Source: Pisaster brevispinus (lineage: Eukaryota; Echinodermata; Asteroidea; Forcipulatida; Asteriidae). Taken from it: DNA of 64,000 nt. The stretch covers positions 1,811,001 through 1,875,000 of the forward strand of contig JAMKCF010000007.1 of NCBI GenBank assembly GCA_023634235.1, read 5' to 3'. Positions 1 to 11,200 of the stretch are shown here, in pieces. A program made the translations under genes and the position numbers. The notes under the pieces were generated by a model, which did no database searches, was not told the origin of the DNA, and was given only the letters and a program-made list of their open reading frames with translations. How positions within the stretch are numbered: position 1 is the stretch's first letter; every line of letters starts with the position of its first letter.

Positions 1-3000
1 ATCAGTGATTTGGTATACGCCTGATGGGCTTATTTAATTTAAGCATCGGCGGGTTTGGGGTTTTTCAAATGCTAAATTGTATCAACTTTACTTTGGAAAA
101 GGGTATATTATATAAGTAATTTTTTGTATTATACTTAACATCCGTTATACCACTTAATCAAGAATAGCCATCTACTCAGCGTATTTCTTTATGTGAGATT
201 GTTAAATTTAAATTTATTTCATTTATTTTCAGATAAGACATTTTTCCAAAATGTCCGGTCAAGACAAAACTTTCTAAATAGTAATCAAGTTAAAAAAAGG
301 TAATAATAATTAAGAATAATAAAAAGTCATTAAAAATGTGTCAGAACCTTTAAAATGTGTACTAACTAGATATATCAATCCTTAAAAATAATATTGAAAA
401 TACAATTAGCATTAAATTTTCAAGAATCAAATGTTACAATCACATTACAACCAGAAAAAACATACAAAAGTCAAGAGTCAAGTATCCCAAACTAAAAGAA
501 ACCAGAAAAGGGATGTAGCTGACAAAGAAACTAGCAACAACACCACCAACAACAACAATAATAAGTTAGAGTATACATAATCGAACAAAAGAGAAAGGGA
601 TACCGACATTAATTAACACAGATGAAACAAAGCACCAAAAAATGATTTAAAAATAAGCAATCGTATTGAACAGGAATTGTGAAATACATTAAATGAGCAA
701 ATAAAACAACAGACAACCAAAAACAGGCAAATGTGAAAAGTTCTGATATAATGACATGAAAAAATAAAATAGTTGTAATTTACATTTAGAACACAGATTA
801 AAGAGCACCAAGGCGCAAGATTGGGAACTGGGCTTTATCATTTTTAGGAACGTGAAGTACGTTTAGGCGCCATTTCGGCAAGCAAATGTTTTGTTATTGT
901 TTTCATAGATAGCAATAGGGTCATTGTCTGCACATTTTCACTTCAAAAGAGTTGCTCGCTGAAATGGCATCCAGTGCGCATTTCACATTATTTTAGCCCG
1001 AGTTCCCCATCTCATGCATTCGGCGCTCGTTTTAATCTTTGATGTAAACGCACAAACTTAAAATAATAGATTTATTATGAAACCGGTTATAATAATAATC
1101 TCATAACGAAAAGTGGATAGATTCTGAAATAAATTGCAGACTCTGACTTGTTGCTTTCAACTACGGTTAACCTTATGCCGACAGTTTAGTCGGCCCATAA
1201 AACTATTTTAAAAGTATAAACAACTCGCATGAAGATACTGAAGTTTTTAAGAGAAATTGAGAGAGGAAGGGAAAAGTCATAATTATGACTTGCTACTCAT
1301 AGAATTGTACTAACTAAGTCATTATTATTAGATATATCTCATAATTATAAGATATAAATCTCATAACTATAACTTATACCTTATAATTATGACTTTTTAT
1401 TACAATGATGACTTGAGATATACTTCATTGAGATGACTTAATTAGCATAAGTCATAATTATGATATATTAATGTATAATAACGACTTTCTTTCTTTTCTC
1501 AATGTCCCTTTAACATTTTGTACGAAAACGATACCGGAACAAAACTGTTGGTTACACCCAAACAGGGGACGCTTTTTTACAGAATGGCCATGTGTTTTTG
1601 TTGCCAAAAGGAAGCGGTTTGCAGTAACAAATCACATGAATAGCGTGCTTGATATCTATTTCATGATTTAAATATCCCAAAGAATACTTCGGGTACGTTA
1701 GGTGTACTTTTCAAAGCCTTGCAAATCGGATTTCCTTTTCTCTGCAATCCACGTTCGGCACATGTTTTTATTCATGCCGTCGATCGAGAAAACACCCTTC
1801 CAATTCAACAGGCTATAATGGAATGAGATTTTGCATGCAAAACAAGCAAAAAGAGAACATCCTAAGTGAACAAAAGCTCACCACGCCCTATCGCCTGAGG
1901 GGAACCCGTTTAAATCGTCACATTGTCAGACTACGTCCACCCTTCAGTATTCATAAACGTTGTTGCTATCAGTTACCATTGTGCCTGTAAAAGGACGCTA
2001 TTTAAATGACGTAGAATGGCTAACAAGTTGTGTATAGCGAAATTGCTCCATGATATTAAGGGACATGTAATGGGTGTAGGAGGCATTTTACAGGCAAGCA
2101 GTTCCAGTTCCATTTTATTAATAATTTAACAATACAAATTATTTAAAAAAAACACTATTTAAAATTAATAATCTTGCTGTATTATTGTTGCCTGTGATGT
2201 ACACACCACCTTGTGAGCAAACGCTCTAACATAGACTTGGTGGTATTACATTTTTGGCTTTTTTTGTGTGTGAATTTTTTTCTTAATTTAAATATTCTGA
2301 CATAAAATGCGTAATTACATTTAAAATTGTCCAGGTCAAGGCAAAAGTAAAAATCAACTCTCATCATAGATGCATAAGTACTGGAATCGAGTCGCGATAA
2401 ATACTAAACATTGACAAATACGTTGTTACTGTTAAGGCGTAATCTAGTCATTTTGATCATGATTAAAATAATATGCAGTCATCTCTACAAGAATGATCAA
2501 CGTATAGATGGGAACTTCCTATATTATGACATCATCTCGGGCGAAGCTATCAAAGGGCGTTGTTGAAACCACGGCTTGGGCTCCGGGCTTACAGACTCAA
2601 CCCGCCTGGTTGATGCTCCGTCAAACGCACACGTTTTCAGAAACTACGACGCGTCGTAGCCCAAGCCCAAGCCACCGCTTCGAAAAGAACCACATAGTTT
2701 CGTCTGAGAAGACTTAACATATTCAAGAAAAATGATATCCGAATGACAGGTCAATGCCGTGCAAAGGAACAAATTAATTCACTCTACTTAAAACTCCATT
2801 GCGGAGGATGAGAAGGGGTCCGGGGGTTGGGGTACACAACTTTGGGGATACCCTATCCAGCTATACACTCCCCCCCCCCCTCCATCCCCTTGCACCACCA
2901 CATCAACTCAATACAGTATTCAAATCAAAAATAGTATGAACAACAGCAACAAAACATGGTGCAATGTCCCTCACCTTTCTCCACTTTTCTTCAATTCTTG

Positions 3001-3061
3001 TCTTCACCAACACCTTTTGTTCATTTTTTGGCTCTCAATTTCTTTCTTCATGTTTTGTGCA
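1..3061. other. AT-rich non-coding region
   Basis: I see no convincing gene here. The stretch is AT-rich; all open frames are short and lack domain signatures or splice sites. Visible landmarks are an AT-rich self-complementary patch at about 1274-1465 built on copies of cataattatgac in both orientations, a GC-richer patch at about 2553-2680, and a short poly-C tract near 2870-2881. A TTTATT at 2113-2118 (AATAAA on the minus strand) could serve as a distant poly(A) signal for the minus-strand glycosyltransferase, but it lies about 950 bp past that stop codon, so this is weak. Confidence 0.6.
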
Positions 3062-4474
3062 TTATTCCTTCACCCTTGGTTCACCTAATTCTTTCTTTTC
3101 CTGGATCCCTTTCTCTTTATCTGTTTCAATTTTCCCATTTTCTTTCTTTGCATGGTCCTCCTCCTTCGGATGCTTTTGTTCCTTATCCTTTTTAAGCTCA
3201 GAGCCCACAATCCTATTCCACGACGCTAAGTAGTTTTTGTTGATTGATTTCACGTGGCTCACCCCAACTGCGACTCCCCGTTTTAACCCGTTCTCAACCG
3301 AAGTGAACTGTTGGTACAAACCTGAGAAACTTGCAGAGAAGTTCATAGCGGCCATAACCATTCCGTTATAAACGTCATCCAGTTTGAAAAATGGCACTCT
3401 GAACGATGTTTCATAAAGTCGCGTTGCTATATCCGTTGACATGACGTAACAGCCACCGTTTAGGAAGGGTGGGTATATTGGTTTGGGGTATAACTCCTTT
3501 GGGATAAACCACTTTGATGCCCTGTTCCGAATTGGTATGACTTTCACCCTTCGGTTCCCCTCAGAGAACTGCTTCCTTGGCATCTTCTCTAACCTCAAGA
3601 TAAGATTCCTGGGGTTCAGCATCATATCAGCGTCTATACTCACACCGTAACTTGCTGTCGGGCAGTAAGTCGACAACCACCTCCATCCCATAAGAGTCTT
3701 GTATGTCAAGTTATAGTACGAGTCTAAAAAGTCTTCCTGTATTATATCATGATATTTCTGGTCTTCATCTTTTAAAAGTTTATCTTTTAAAGGGTCGTTC
3801 GTCTGACCCGTTAGGAACATCGTACGAATCTTCCTGCCGAGAACTGCTTGAACACCACCCCAGGTTCGTCGAATTTGTTCCCGGTCGATGGTCTCCCCTA
3901 CCCGGCATTTAACCAGCACCACCAAGAAGACATCGGAGTTCTCTCCCGAGCAAGCGTCCATATTTGCGATCATAAATCGGAAAGGATGGGGGTTTACAAC
4001 TTTCGGACTCGAAACAATTGGAGTTGTATTTGTCTTTAAGGTGGTTATGTTTTCGTCATGAACAACGGCGCTTGACCTGGTAGCATTTATTGGAGACAGC
4101 GAAGCATTAACTCGTTGTATTGTTATGGTAGTTTTATACGTCATCCCATTATACGTAGATTCTGCTCTAGTGGCCTGAACAAGCTTCGGGTACAGAGTTG
4201 CAAACAAATACGTTAAGTTTACCAAAGTGAGTCCGTAAATAATAAATATGAAGTACCGTGTCAATCTGCTGAGATTATTGACGAGTTGACTGCCGGTTTT
4301 CGGGACAGCGGTCCCCCGCCATGGGGATCGGGTGGTCCGTATCGATCTCCCTTGAAATCTGGACTGCATGTTTCCTCCGCTAGGCAACACAGACAGCACT
4401 GCAGACGCTGATTTCACGCGTGTAATTTTATGTCCAAGCAAAATTAAAATGCCTGTTGCAATGAAAGACGACAT
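3062..4474 (-). CDS. beta-1,3-galactosyltransferase-like protein (GT31), intronless
   Basis: A 470-residue single-exon frame. GT31 enzymes add galactose or GlcNAc in beta-1,3 linkage from UDP-sugars to glycans in the Golgi. The layout is type II membrane: a basic N-terminus, a hydrophobic anchor at about residues 73-97, a stem with N-glycosylation sequons, then the catalytic domain from about 180. Family motifs seen are IRRTWG (201-206), FLTG (220-223), an acidic stretch ending DSYYNLTYKTLMGW (251-264), the metal-binding DxD as IDADMM (280-285), YPPFLNGGCYVMS (334-346) and KLDDVYNG (364-371). The start at 4474 has a good Kozak context (acc before ATG); Met36 is an alternative. Single-exon coding is usual for this family. 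Oddity: a Lys/Glu-rich tail (about 427-470) extends past the normal C-terminus. Substrate and exact subfamily cannot be decided from sequence alone. Confidence 0.9.
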   Translation of the reverse strand: MSSFIATGILILLGHKITRVKSASAVLSVLPSGGNMQSRFQGRSIRTTRSPWRGTAVPKTGSQLVNNLSRLTRYFIFIIYGLTLVNLTYLFATLYPKLVQATRAESTYNGMTYKTTITIQRVNASLSPINATRSSAVVHDENITTLKTNTTPIVSSPKVVNPHPFRFMIANMDACSGENSDVFLVVLVKCRVGETIDREQIRRTWGGVQAVLGRKIRTMFLTGQTNDPLKDKLLKDEDQKYHDIIQEDFLDSYYNLTYKTLMGWRWLSTYCPTASYGVSIDADMMLNPRNLILRLEKMPRKQFSEGNRRVKVIPIRNRASKWFIPKELYPKPIYPPFLNGGCYVMSTDIATRLYETSFRVPFFKLDDVYNGMVMAAMNFSASFSGLYQQFTSVENGLKRGVAVGVSHVKSINKNYLASWNRIVGSELKKDKEQKHPKEEDHAKKENGKIETDKEKGIQEKKELGEPRVKE

Positions 4475-4639
4475 GGTTCAGTAATCAACGAAAGCTTTTT
4501 ATTATTCACAAGGAGAGCCACCCTGGCGGTATGACTCATGGAGTTATCAAAAGGTACGAACAACACATCATAGACTGAATAGTTCACGACGTTAAGCTGT
4601 GTGAGGGCGGGCTACCGTGTTCGTTGCCAAAGATTCTTG
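4475..4639 (-). promoter_or_regulatory. 5' flank of the GT31 gene
   Basis: Only about 165 bp of unique sequence separate the GT31 start codon from the edge of the minisatellite and Penelope-like fragment. Any proximal promoter or 5' UTR must lie here or use the repeat itself. I see no clear TATA box, and an upstream 5' UTR exon remains possible. Confidence 0.3.
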
Positions 4640-6410
4640 TCAAATAAAATATCCTGGTCGGGATACTTGAGGGGATTTCCCCCGTAAGCTTTTACGAATG
4701 GTTGGCTCCTTTGGCTGTAGATCACTTTTCTGCTCACTTGGTTCCTTTGGCTGTAGATCACTTTTCTGCTCACTTGGTTCCTTTGACTGTAGATCACTTT
4801 TTTGCTCACTTGGTTCCTTTGGCTGTAGATCACTTTTCTGCTCACTTGGTTCCTTTGGCTGTAGATCACTTTTCTGCTCACTTGGTTCCTTTGGCTGTAG
4901 ATCACTTTTCTGCTCACTTGGTTCCTTTGGCTGTAGATCACTTTTCTGCTCACTTGGTTCCTTTGGCTGTGGATCACTTTTCTGCCCACTTGGTTCCTTT
5001 GGCTGTAGATCACTTTTCTGCCCACTTGGTTCCTTTGGCTGTAGATCACTTTTCTGCTCACTTGGTTCCTTTGGCTGTGGATCACTTTTCTGCCCACTTG
5101 CTTCCTTTGAATGTAGATCACTTTTCTGCCCACTTGGTTCCTTTGGCTGTAGATCACTTTTCTGCTCACTTGGTTCCTTTGGCTGTAGATCACTTTTCTG
5201 CCTACTTGGTTCCTTTGGCTGTAGATCACTTTTTTGCTCACTTGGTTCCTTTGGCTGTAGATCACTTTTCTGTTCACTTGGCTCCTTTGGCTGTAGATCA
5301 CTTTTCTGCCCGCTCGGTTCCTTTGGCTGTAGATCACTTTTCTGCTCACTTGGTTCCTTTGGCTGTAGATCACTTTTCTGCTCAATTGGTTCCTTTGGCT
5401 GTAGATCACTTTTCTGCTCACTTGGTTCCTTTGGCTGTAGATCACTTTTCTGCTCACTTGGTTCCTTTGGCTGTAGATCACTTTTCTGCTCACTTGGTTC
5501 ATTTGGCTGTAGATCACTTTTCTGCTCACTTGGTTCCTTTGGCTGTAGATCACTTTTTTGCTCACTTGGTTCCTTTGGCTGTAGATCACTTTTCTGCTCA
5601 CTTGGTTCCTTTGGCTGTAGATCACTTTTCTGCTCACTTGGTTCCTTTGGCTGTAGATCACTTTTCTGCCCACTTGGTTCCTTTGGCTGTAGATCACTTT
5701 TCTGCTCACTTGGTTCCTTTGGCTGTAGATCACTTTTCTGCTCACTTAGTTCCTTTGGCTGTAGATCATTTTTCTGCTCACTAAGGTTCCTTTGGCTGTA
5801 GATCACTTGAGATTGAAGAGAGCTGTGAAGTTTCTTGGGAGCAGAGTGGTAGACCTTGATCCCTGCTTGCCGGAAGATACGCTGGAGACAATGGGAGGGG
5901 GACCTAGGTAGGGCAAACATACTCAGGGTGTGGGTGGTTGACTTTGGGTATAGGAGACCCTTCGGTCGGGATAGGGGACTGGCTTACTTGTCTTGATTTG
6001 TCTTGAGTTGTAGCCCTTGCACTTCAGTGTAGTCTTGATGTGCTGCAACTCCTGCTGAAGGCTGTCTGGGTTACAGATGCTGTAGGCACGTTGAATGTGC
6101 GGTTGATATAGAAGACTTGATTCTTGGATGGTGGAAGGATCGCTGGTTGAGGTATCGGTCGGTGTGGGTAGGTTTCCTGTAGAGTTCTGTGGTGGAGTTT
6201 GTCGTCTGGTTTCCTGGTGATCAAGGAAAGCGATCTTGCTCTGGACTACTCTTGCTCCATGGTGAACTTGATTCTGGGGGTGTCGCTGGTTGAGATACTG
6301 CACAGAAACTGGATGAGAGAGTCCGGTCCGTGGGGCCAAACGATGAAGGTGTCATCCACGTAGCAGAGCCACAGGCTGGGTCGGAGATCGGCGGTGACGG
6401 ACCTTTCTAC
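4640..6410 (-). mobile_element. Penelope-like retroelement fragment, frameshifted, with internal minisatellite
   Basis: Reading the minus strand from about 6410 down, the frames carry the reverse transcriptase palm motif YVDDTF followed by WPHGPD and an FTMEQE block (about 6375-6246). A stretch resembling the AFLD, HIQRAYSIC and LQQELQHI region follows (about 6240-6020), then a thumb-like block RIFRQAGIKVYHSAPKK (about 5890-5830). This motif order is that of Penelope-like elements (PLEs). The blocks sit in different frames, so the copy is inactive. The fingers and 5' part are not recognisable, and no GIY-YIG endonuclease follows: the sequence instead runs into a 36-bp tandem array and then into unique DNA upstream of the GT31 gene. 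Confidence 0.75.
4702..5810. repeat. 36-bp minisatellite, about 30 copies
   Basis: About 30 head-to-tail copies of a 36-bp unit (plus strand begins ggttcctttggctgtagatc) with few differences between copies. Because 36 is a multiple of three and the unit lacks stops, several frames on both strands stay open for more than 350 codons, including a minus-strand 12-residue period containing EQKSDLQPKE. These open frames are a by-product of the period, not evidence of a gene. The array begins directly after the Penelope-like thumb region. Confidence 0.97.
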
Positions 6411-6812
6411 AAACACGACGCTGTACTCAAAAACCCGACACACTCTCCACAGACACGACAATAACAGATAATGAATGTCCTTTATACAGAGCACCACGGC
6501 CGTCTCCTCCCATGAGCTCATATCCGTGGGTCTGAGATTGCTCGAAGAAGGCCTATGGGCTTTACTAAAAAAACGAAATTGTATGGGGTGTGCCGGGTGT
6601 GGTTGGGTGGGTGTTTTGTAGACGTGTGGTGGTTTTGGTTCACCTGTTCTGATTCACAGAAACATAAAAACATACCAAATCGCACTTAATTTGTCAATAT
6701 TAACTAACTTGTAACCTTCGATGAAACCGTTTGATAGGGAGAAACTCGATGAGGGAGAACCGGTAACTGGGGCACAGAAATCCTTTTTCGAAATTTTGAC
6801 ATCTGCGGCCGT
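6411..6812. other. unassigned spacer
   Basis: Nothing with coding or RNA character is supported. It joins the upstream edge of the Penelope-like fragment to the next MITE. Confidence 0.4.
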
Positions 6813-7042
6813 ACTAGTATGGTGGACCTGAAGGGACATTCGAAATTTTTCCCCCAAATCGCACATATTCACTTTAATATTTACGTAATATTTTGCGATT
6901 GGGGGACAAATCGCAAATACTCACGTAAATATTTACGTGAATAATTGCGATTTGGGGCAAAAAATCGTGAATGTTTACGTAAATATTCACGTAAGATGAT
7001 TATATGTTTGATGTCCCTTCATCATGGCCACCATATACTAGC
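6813..7042. mobile_element. MITE with palindromic AT core
   Basis: Imperfect terminal inverted repeats start ctagtatggtgg on the left and end ccaccatatactag on the right, with an inner match of aagggacat to atgtccctt. The centre (about 6890-7000) repeats units mixing caaatcgcaa and tttacgtaaatattcacgta, which are themselves palindromic, so the whole element of about 230 bp can fold into a hairpin. It has no coding capacity. Target duplications were not clear. Confidence 0.65.
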
Positions 7043-7576
7043 GCCCCAGGCAAACATGTACGCTTAACCCTTGACCTCGTGGCGGTACGTACCAATTAAT
7101 CAAACCTCTACTAATAACTTTTAAGCCATTTTCTCCAATAAATGTTTGACCTGGGTAATGTCCTTGATTGCCTAGACTGGACCATTCCACTATGTAAAAG
7201 TGGGTCAGGTCTCAGAGATTTGTTTTATTTTAAATTTATTTCATTTTAAGGGGAAGAATACTATTTCCACTCATCATGTACTAAGCACATAATTTCCGAA
7301 TACAGACCTACCAAGATCTAGCCCTCTGGTACGTAAGTTGAGCCGTCTGTAATTAATTAAACAAAGACAAACGAGCTCAAATAATCCTAGACAAAAGATG
7401 GGCATGTAAAGAATTCACTTCATGTAAAAATTGTTGGGAAATGCACAAATAAACCCCTTTTCAATTATCTTTCATGGTATGGCTACAAACATAGGTACCG
7501 TTCAGAATAAAGTGGGAGGGTGCAATTCCCTTAATATAAAGGGTTCTGTAATTCAGCGAACACCGAACACCCACCC

Positions 7577-7864
7577 TACTCCTAGAACTATGCGGTTCGT
7601 CCGCTATCGTCTCCACGACCCTCATAGGTCATCATGTACAAAATCCTATACCTTTTTTTTGCGGAGTGAATTTTCTGGACCCACCCCGAGCTCACTGTGA
7701 AAACAATGAGCACATAGAGCCTAATTTTGGCGAGCTACGTTTTCAAAAGAGAACTGCAGGTGCATAAACGTGAAGGGGAAAAAGTGTCGAATAGGATTTT
7801 GTACATGATGACCTATGAGGGTCGTGGAGACGATAGCGGAACGAACCGCATAGTTCTAGGAGTA
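7577..7864. mobile_element. foldback MITE, MULE-like, 9-bp TSD (copy 1)
   Basis: The element begins tactcctagaactatgcgg and ends with its reverse complement; the inverted arms are about 75 bp. It is flanked by perfect 9-bp direct repeats cacccaccc at 7568-7576 and 7865-7873. Long inverted repeats with 9-bp duplications are typical of Mutator-like (MULE) elements. It lies about 430 bp upstream of the CHORDC1 start codon, so it may sit in the promoter region. It has no coding capacity. Confidence 0.9.
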
Positions 7865-8293
7865 CACCCACCCCAGTTCCAAAAAATCGCCCAAATGGCG
7901 AAAAAGACAAGTTCACCTAAACAGCTTGAAAACCCCTACTGGCTTCCCGGTATGTCAACGGGTTTTTTAGTTGGCAATTATAAAAGCTTTTTTTTAAAAA
8001 TAATTTATTGTTGAAATAGCGGCATGTTTAGGTCCTGTACATTCATGTCGCCGGGGATTAAAAATTGACCAGAAACTAATTGATGTTGAACAATTGGTGG
8101 CGCCATATCAGACACAGACACCAGACTGACGTTTGACCTTCGTGTAATTACTCCTGTTAAAAACGTTAAAAAAAAAAAGATAAATGACGGTTTCTGGAAA
8201 ATTCTTTCACCTTCATGTATATTCCAATATATAAAGACGTAGAGGATAAAAAAGTGACTGCTGAAGAGCTGAAGTTTTACCATTGACTCAGGA

Positions 8294-11200
8294 ATGGCGT
8301 CCGGTGAAGTCGAAACACACTGCTACAATAAAGGTTGCGGGAAAAAATACCTTCCGTCGGAAAATGGACCAGGTACGGTAGTGTATACTCCTAGAACTAT
8401 TCGGTTCGTTCCGCTATCGTCTCCCCGACCGGGGAGACGATAGCGGAACGAACCGAATACATGTAGTTCTAGGAGTAGGTAGTGTACATGTAGGCCCCTA
8501 GGTATAAACTATATAATTAATAATAATAATTACAATTTTTAGCATGATGATGATGTTGTACATCCACTAAAAGTAAAAGTCACATGTTAATATACTCCTA
8601 GAACTATTCAGTTCGTTCCGCTATCGTCATGATCGTCTCCCCAACCCTCATAGGTCATCATGTACAAAATCCTATTCGAAACTTTTTTCCCTTCAGGTTT
8701 ATGCACCTGGACTTCTGTTTTGAAAACGTAGCTCGCCAAAATTAGGCTCTATGTGTTTATTGTTTTCATAGTGAGCTCGGGGTGGGTCCAGAAAATCCAC
8801 TCCGCAAAAAAAAGGTGCAAAAAAAGATAAATTCCCATCGTTTATTCAGAATCGTCGCCTTCCGATAACAAAAATGGCCGCCGTCGCTTGTATCACTGGT
8901 ATGCTGCGTGCAACGCTGTCCACGACATGCCTTAAGCTGGTATTCAACAGCCCTGGTAGGGATGTACTGAAAAACAACGCTGATTGGCTCCCACGGGTGA
9001 CTACTTTGCGTGCACGCTTGTTAAAAACTTTCGAGCGCATGTATGGCGCCTGTAGGACGCTTAGTACGCGCGTGTGAAAATGCAAGTATTTTGACGCGAT
9101 TCTATTTCAAATGAATCATGTTTTTACACGTTCACCCTTAACTGCATACACTACAGTTTTAGACATATCACAAAATCAAAGAAGAATGACAGAGGACCAG
9201 TTGCTCTTTGACTTGATGCCTCTTTTGCGCGTTACCATACTTGAGCGCGCGCATAGAATGGATCGGCCCCAGGCTTAATTAAAATGTGCTACATGTAGAT
9301 TCTAGCACATTTTAATGAACCAATTCCAGGGCTTATGATCGAGCAAGGCATGGTGGGAAAAAATGGCGCGGCGAGATCGATCACCCCTGGGAACGAGGTT
9401 GGGTATTCAATAGTATTCTGTGCGCAACACTGGTCCACAATAATCAATGGCTTATCTTTTATACGTAAACCGTTGATTATTGTGAACCAGCGTTGCACGC
9501 AGCATACCAGTGATACAAGCGACGGCGGCCATTTTTGTTGTCGGAAGGCGACGATTCCGAATAACGATGGGAATTTATCATTTTTTGCACCTTTTTTTTG
9601 CGGAGTGGATTTTCTGGACCCACCCCGAGCTCACTGTGAAAACAATGAATACATAGAGCCTAATTTTGGCGAGCTCCGTTTTCAAAACAGAAGTCCAGGT
9701 GCATAAACGTGAAGGGGAAAAAGTTTTGAATAGGATTTTGTACATAGCGGAACGATAGCGGAACGAACCGAATAGTTCTAGGAGTAATGTTAATAGTGCT
9801 ACTATTTTAGTATTACATTGTACTATACTAAATAGTTTAGCTAAAACTTGTAAATTACTAAAAGTAGTAAGTACTACTGACTGTACGCCGGTCATGCCGG
9901 TACGGTAGTATATATTTGTACTACTATTACTAATACTAGTCTAGTCCTGCTACTACTACTTTTAGTAGTAGTACTACTACTACTGTAGTACTGTTGACTA
10001 TTGTACTAGACACTACAAATAATACTACTATTACTAATTTTAGCCTAGGCTAGGCATGCGAGGTGATTTTGATTAAAATCAAAATTTTCCTGGTAATTTT
10101 TTTTATTTTCAAGTGCAAAAATTGCTGCACGATTCGACCTAAATTTAGTTATTAAGGGACCTAAAGTAGCAGTCGAATACAACATTTTTCCTTAGCCCCA
10201 CCTAGGCGCATATGCCAAGCGCCAAATTTCTGCACTAGCTGTGTAAACGAAGAATGCCCACATGTAGTAAAGTGGAATACACACGTACGCACAAATGCAA
10301 ATATGCCCTGCTAACCTGTGAATTTGCTTGTCCTTACTCAGAATTCCTTGCTTCAGTAAACAAAGATTCTTTGCTTACGGTAATCAGAGCCATGAAGCTG
10401 GGCCCTGATCATGAAACTTGAATACCTCCCGCTGCTAGTATTTGCTCAAAAATTTTGCTTATTAAACTATGTGGAAAAGAATTTTTTAAATTTTTGTATT
10501 TATGGTTTTTTTTTGCACAAGTGTGCATAATTCACTCTTGACATGGCATACAAACTACGTACATTTAGGCTTCCCCATCGTATTGTAGCAGTTGGCTACA
10601 TCAATCATTGTTGCATTGTAGAAGGAACCCAACGAGAAGAGGGTGTAGTTTGAAACCCAAATGTTGAGACTGTGGCTTGATACCCGGGGATGACAATGTT
10701 TATAAAGGTCATAATATTTTAATCCCAACTGTAAGAAACAAATAAATGTCCTCATAGCTGGGGTTTCAAATATTACTCTCCAATGTTGTTTTTTGTTGTT
10801 GATTGCATTCATGAAAACAATGATAAAACAAGTTGTAAAATTGTGCCTTTTGATGTTTATTTTGCAGAGGCCTGTATACACCATCCTGGCCAGCCAGTCT
10901 TTCATGACGCCTACAAGGGTTGGTCCTGCTGTAATAAAAGAACTACCGATTTCACTGAATTTTTAAATATACGGGTAAGGGGCCTCAACACATGAAGCCA
11001 AAGCAATGTTTTGATTTGGCCATTAATCGTGTTAATCAATCGAAACAGCTTTTGCTTAGAAAATAAGTTCTCAACTAAAGTAGGTGCAACATTTACTGAT
11101 TTTTAACTCACTGTTGTGGCCGAGCGGATAAGAGCACCGGACTCAAGCTCTGGTGTTTCGGACTCAGCAGAGTGCGGGTTCGAGTCCCGGTCGTGACACT

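Noticed and set aside
1274..1465. AT-rich inverted motifs (cataattatgac) considered as a CRISPR-like array
   Set aside because: No constant-length spacers or regular period, and the genome is eukaryotic; it is a low-complexity or MITE-like palindrome.
4612..5920. Long open frames of 360-426 codons on both strands across the 36-bp array
   Set aside because: The period is a multiple of three and stop-free, so frames stay open automatically; unrelated peptides result in each frame.
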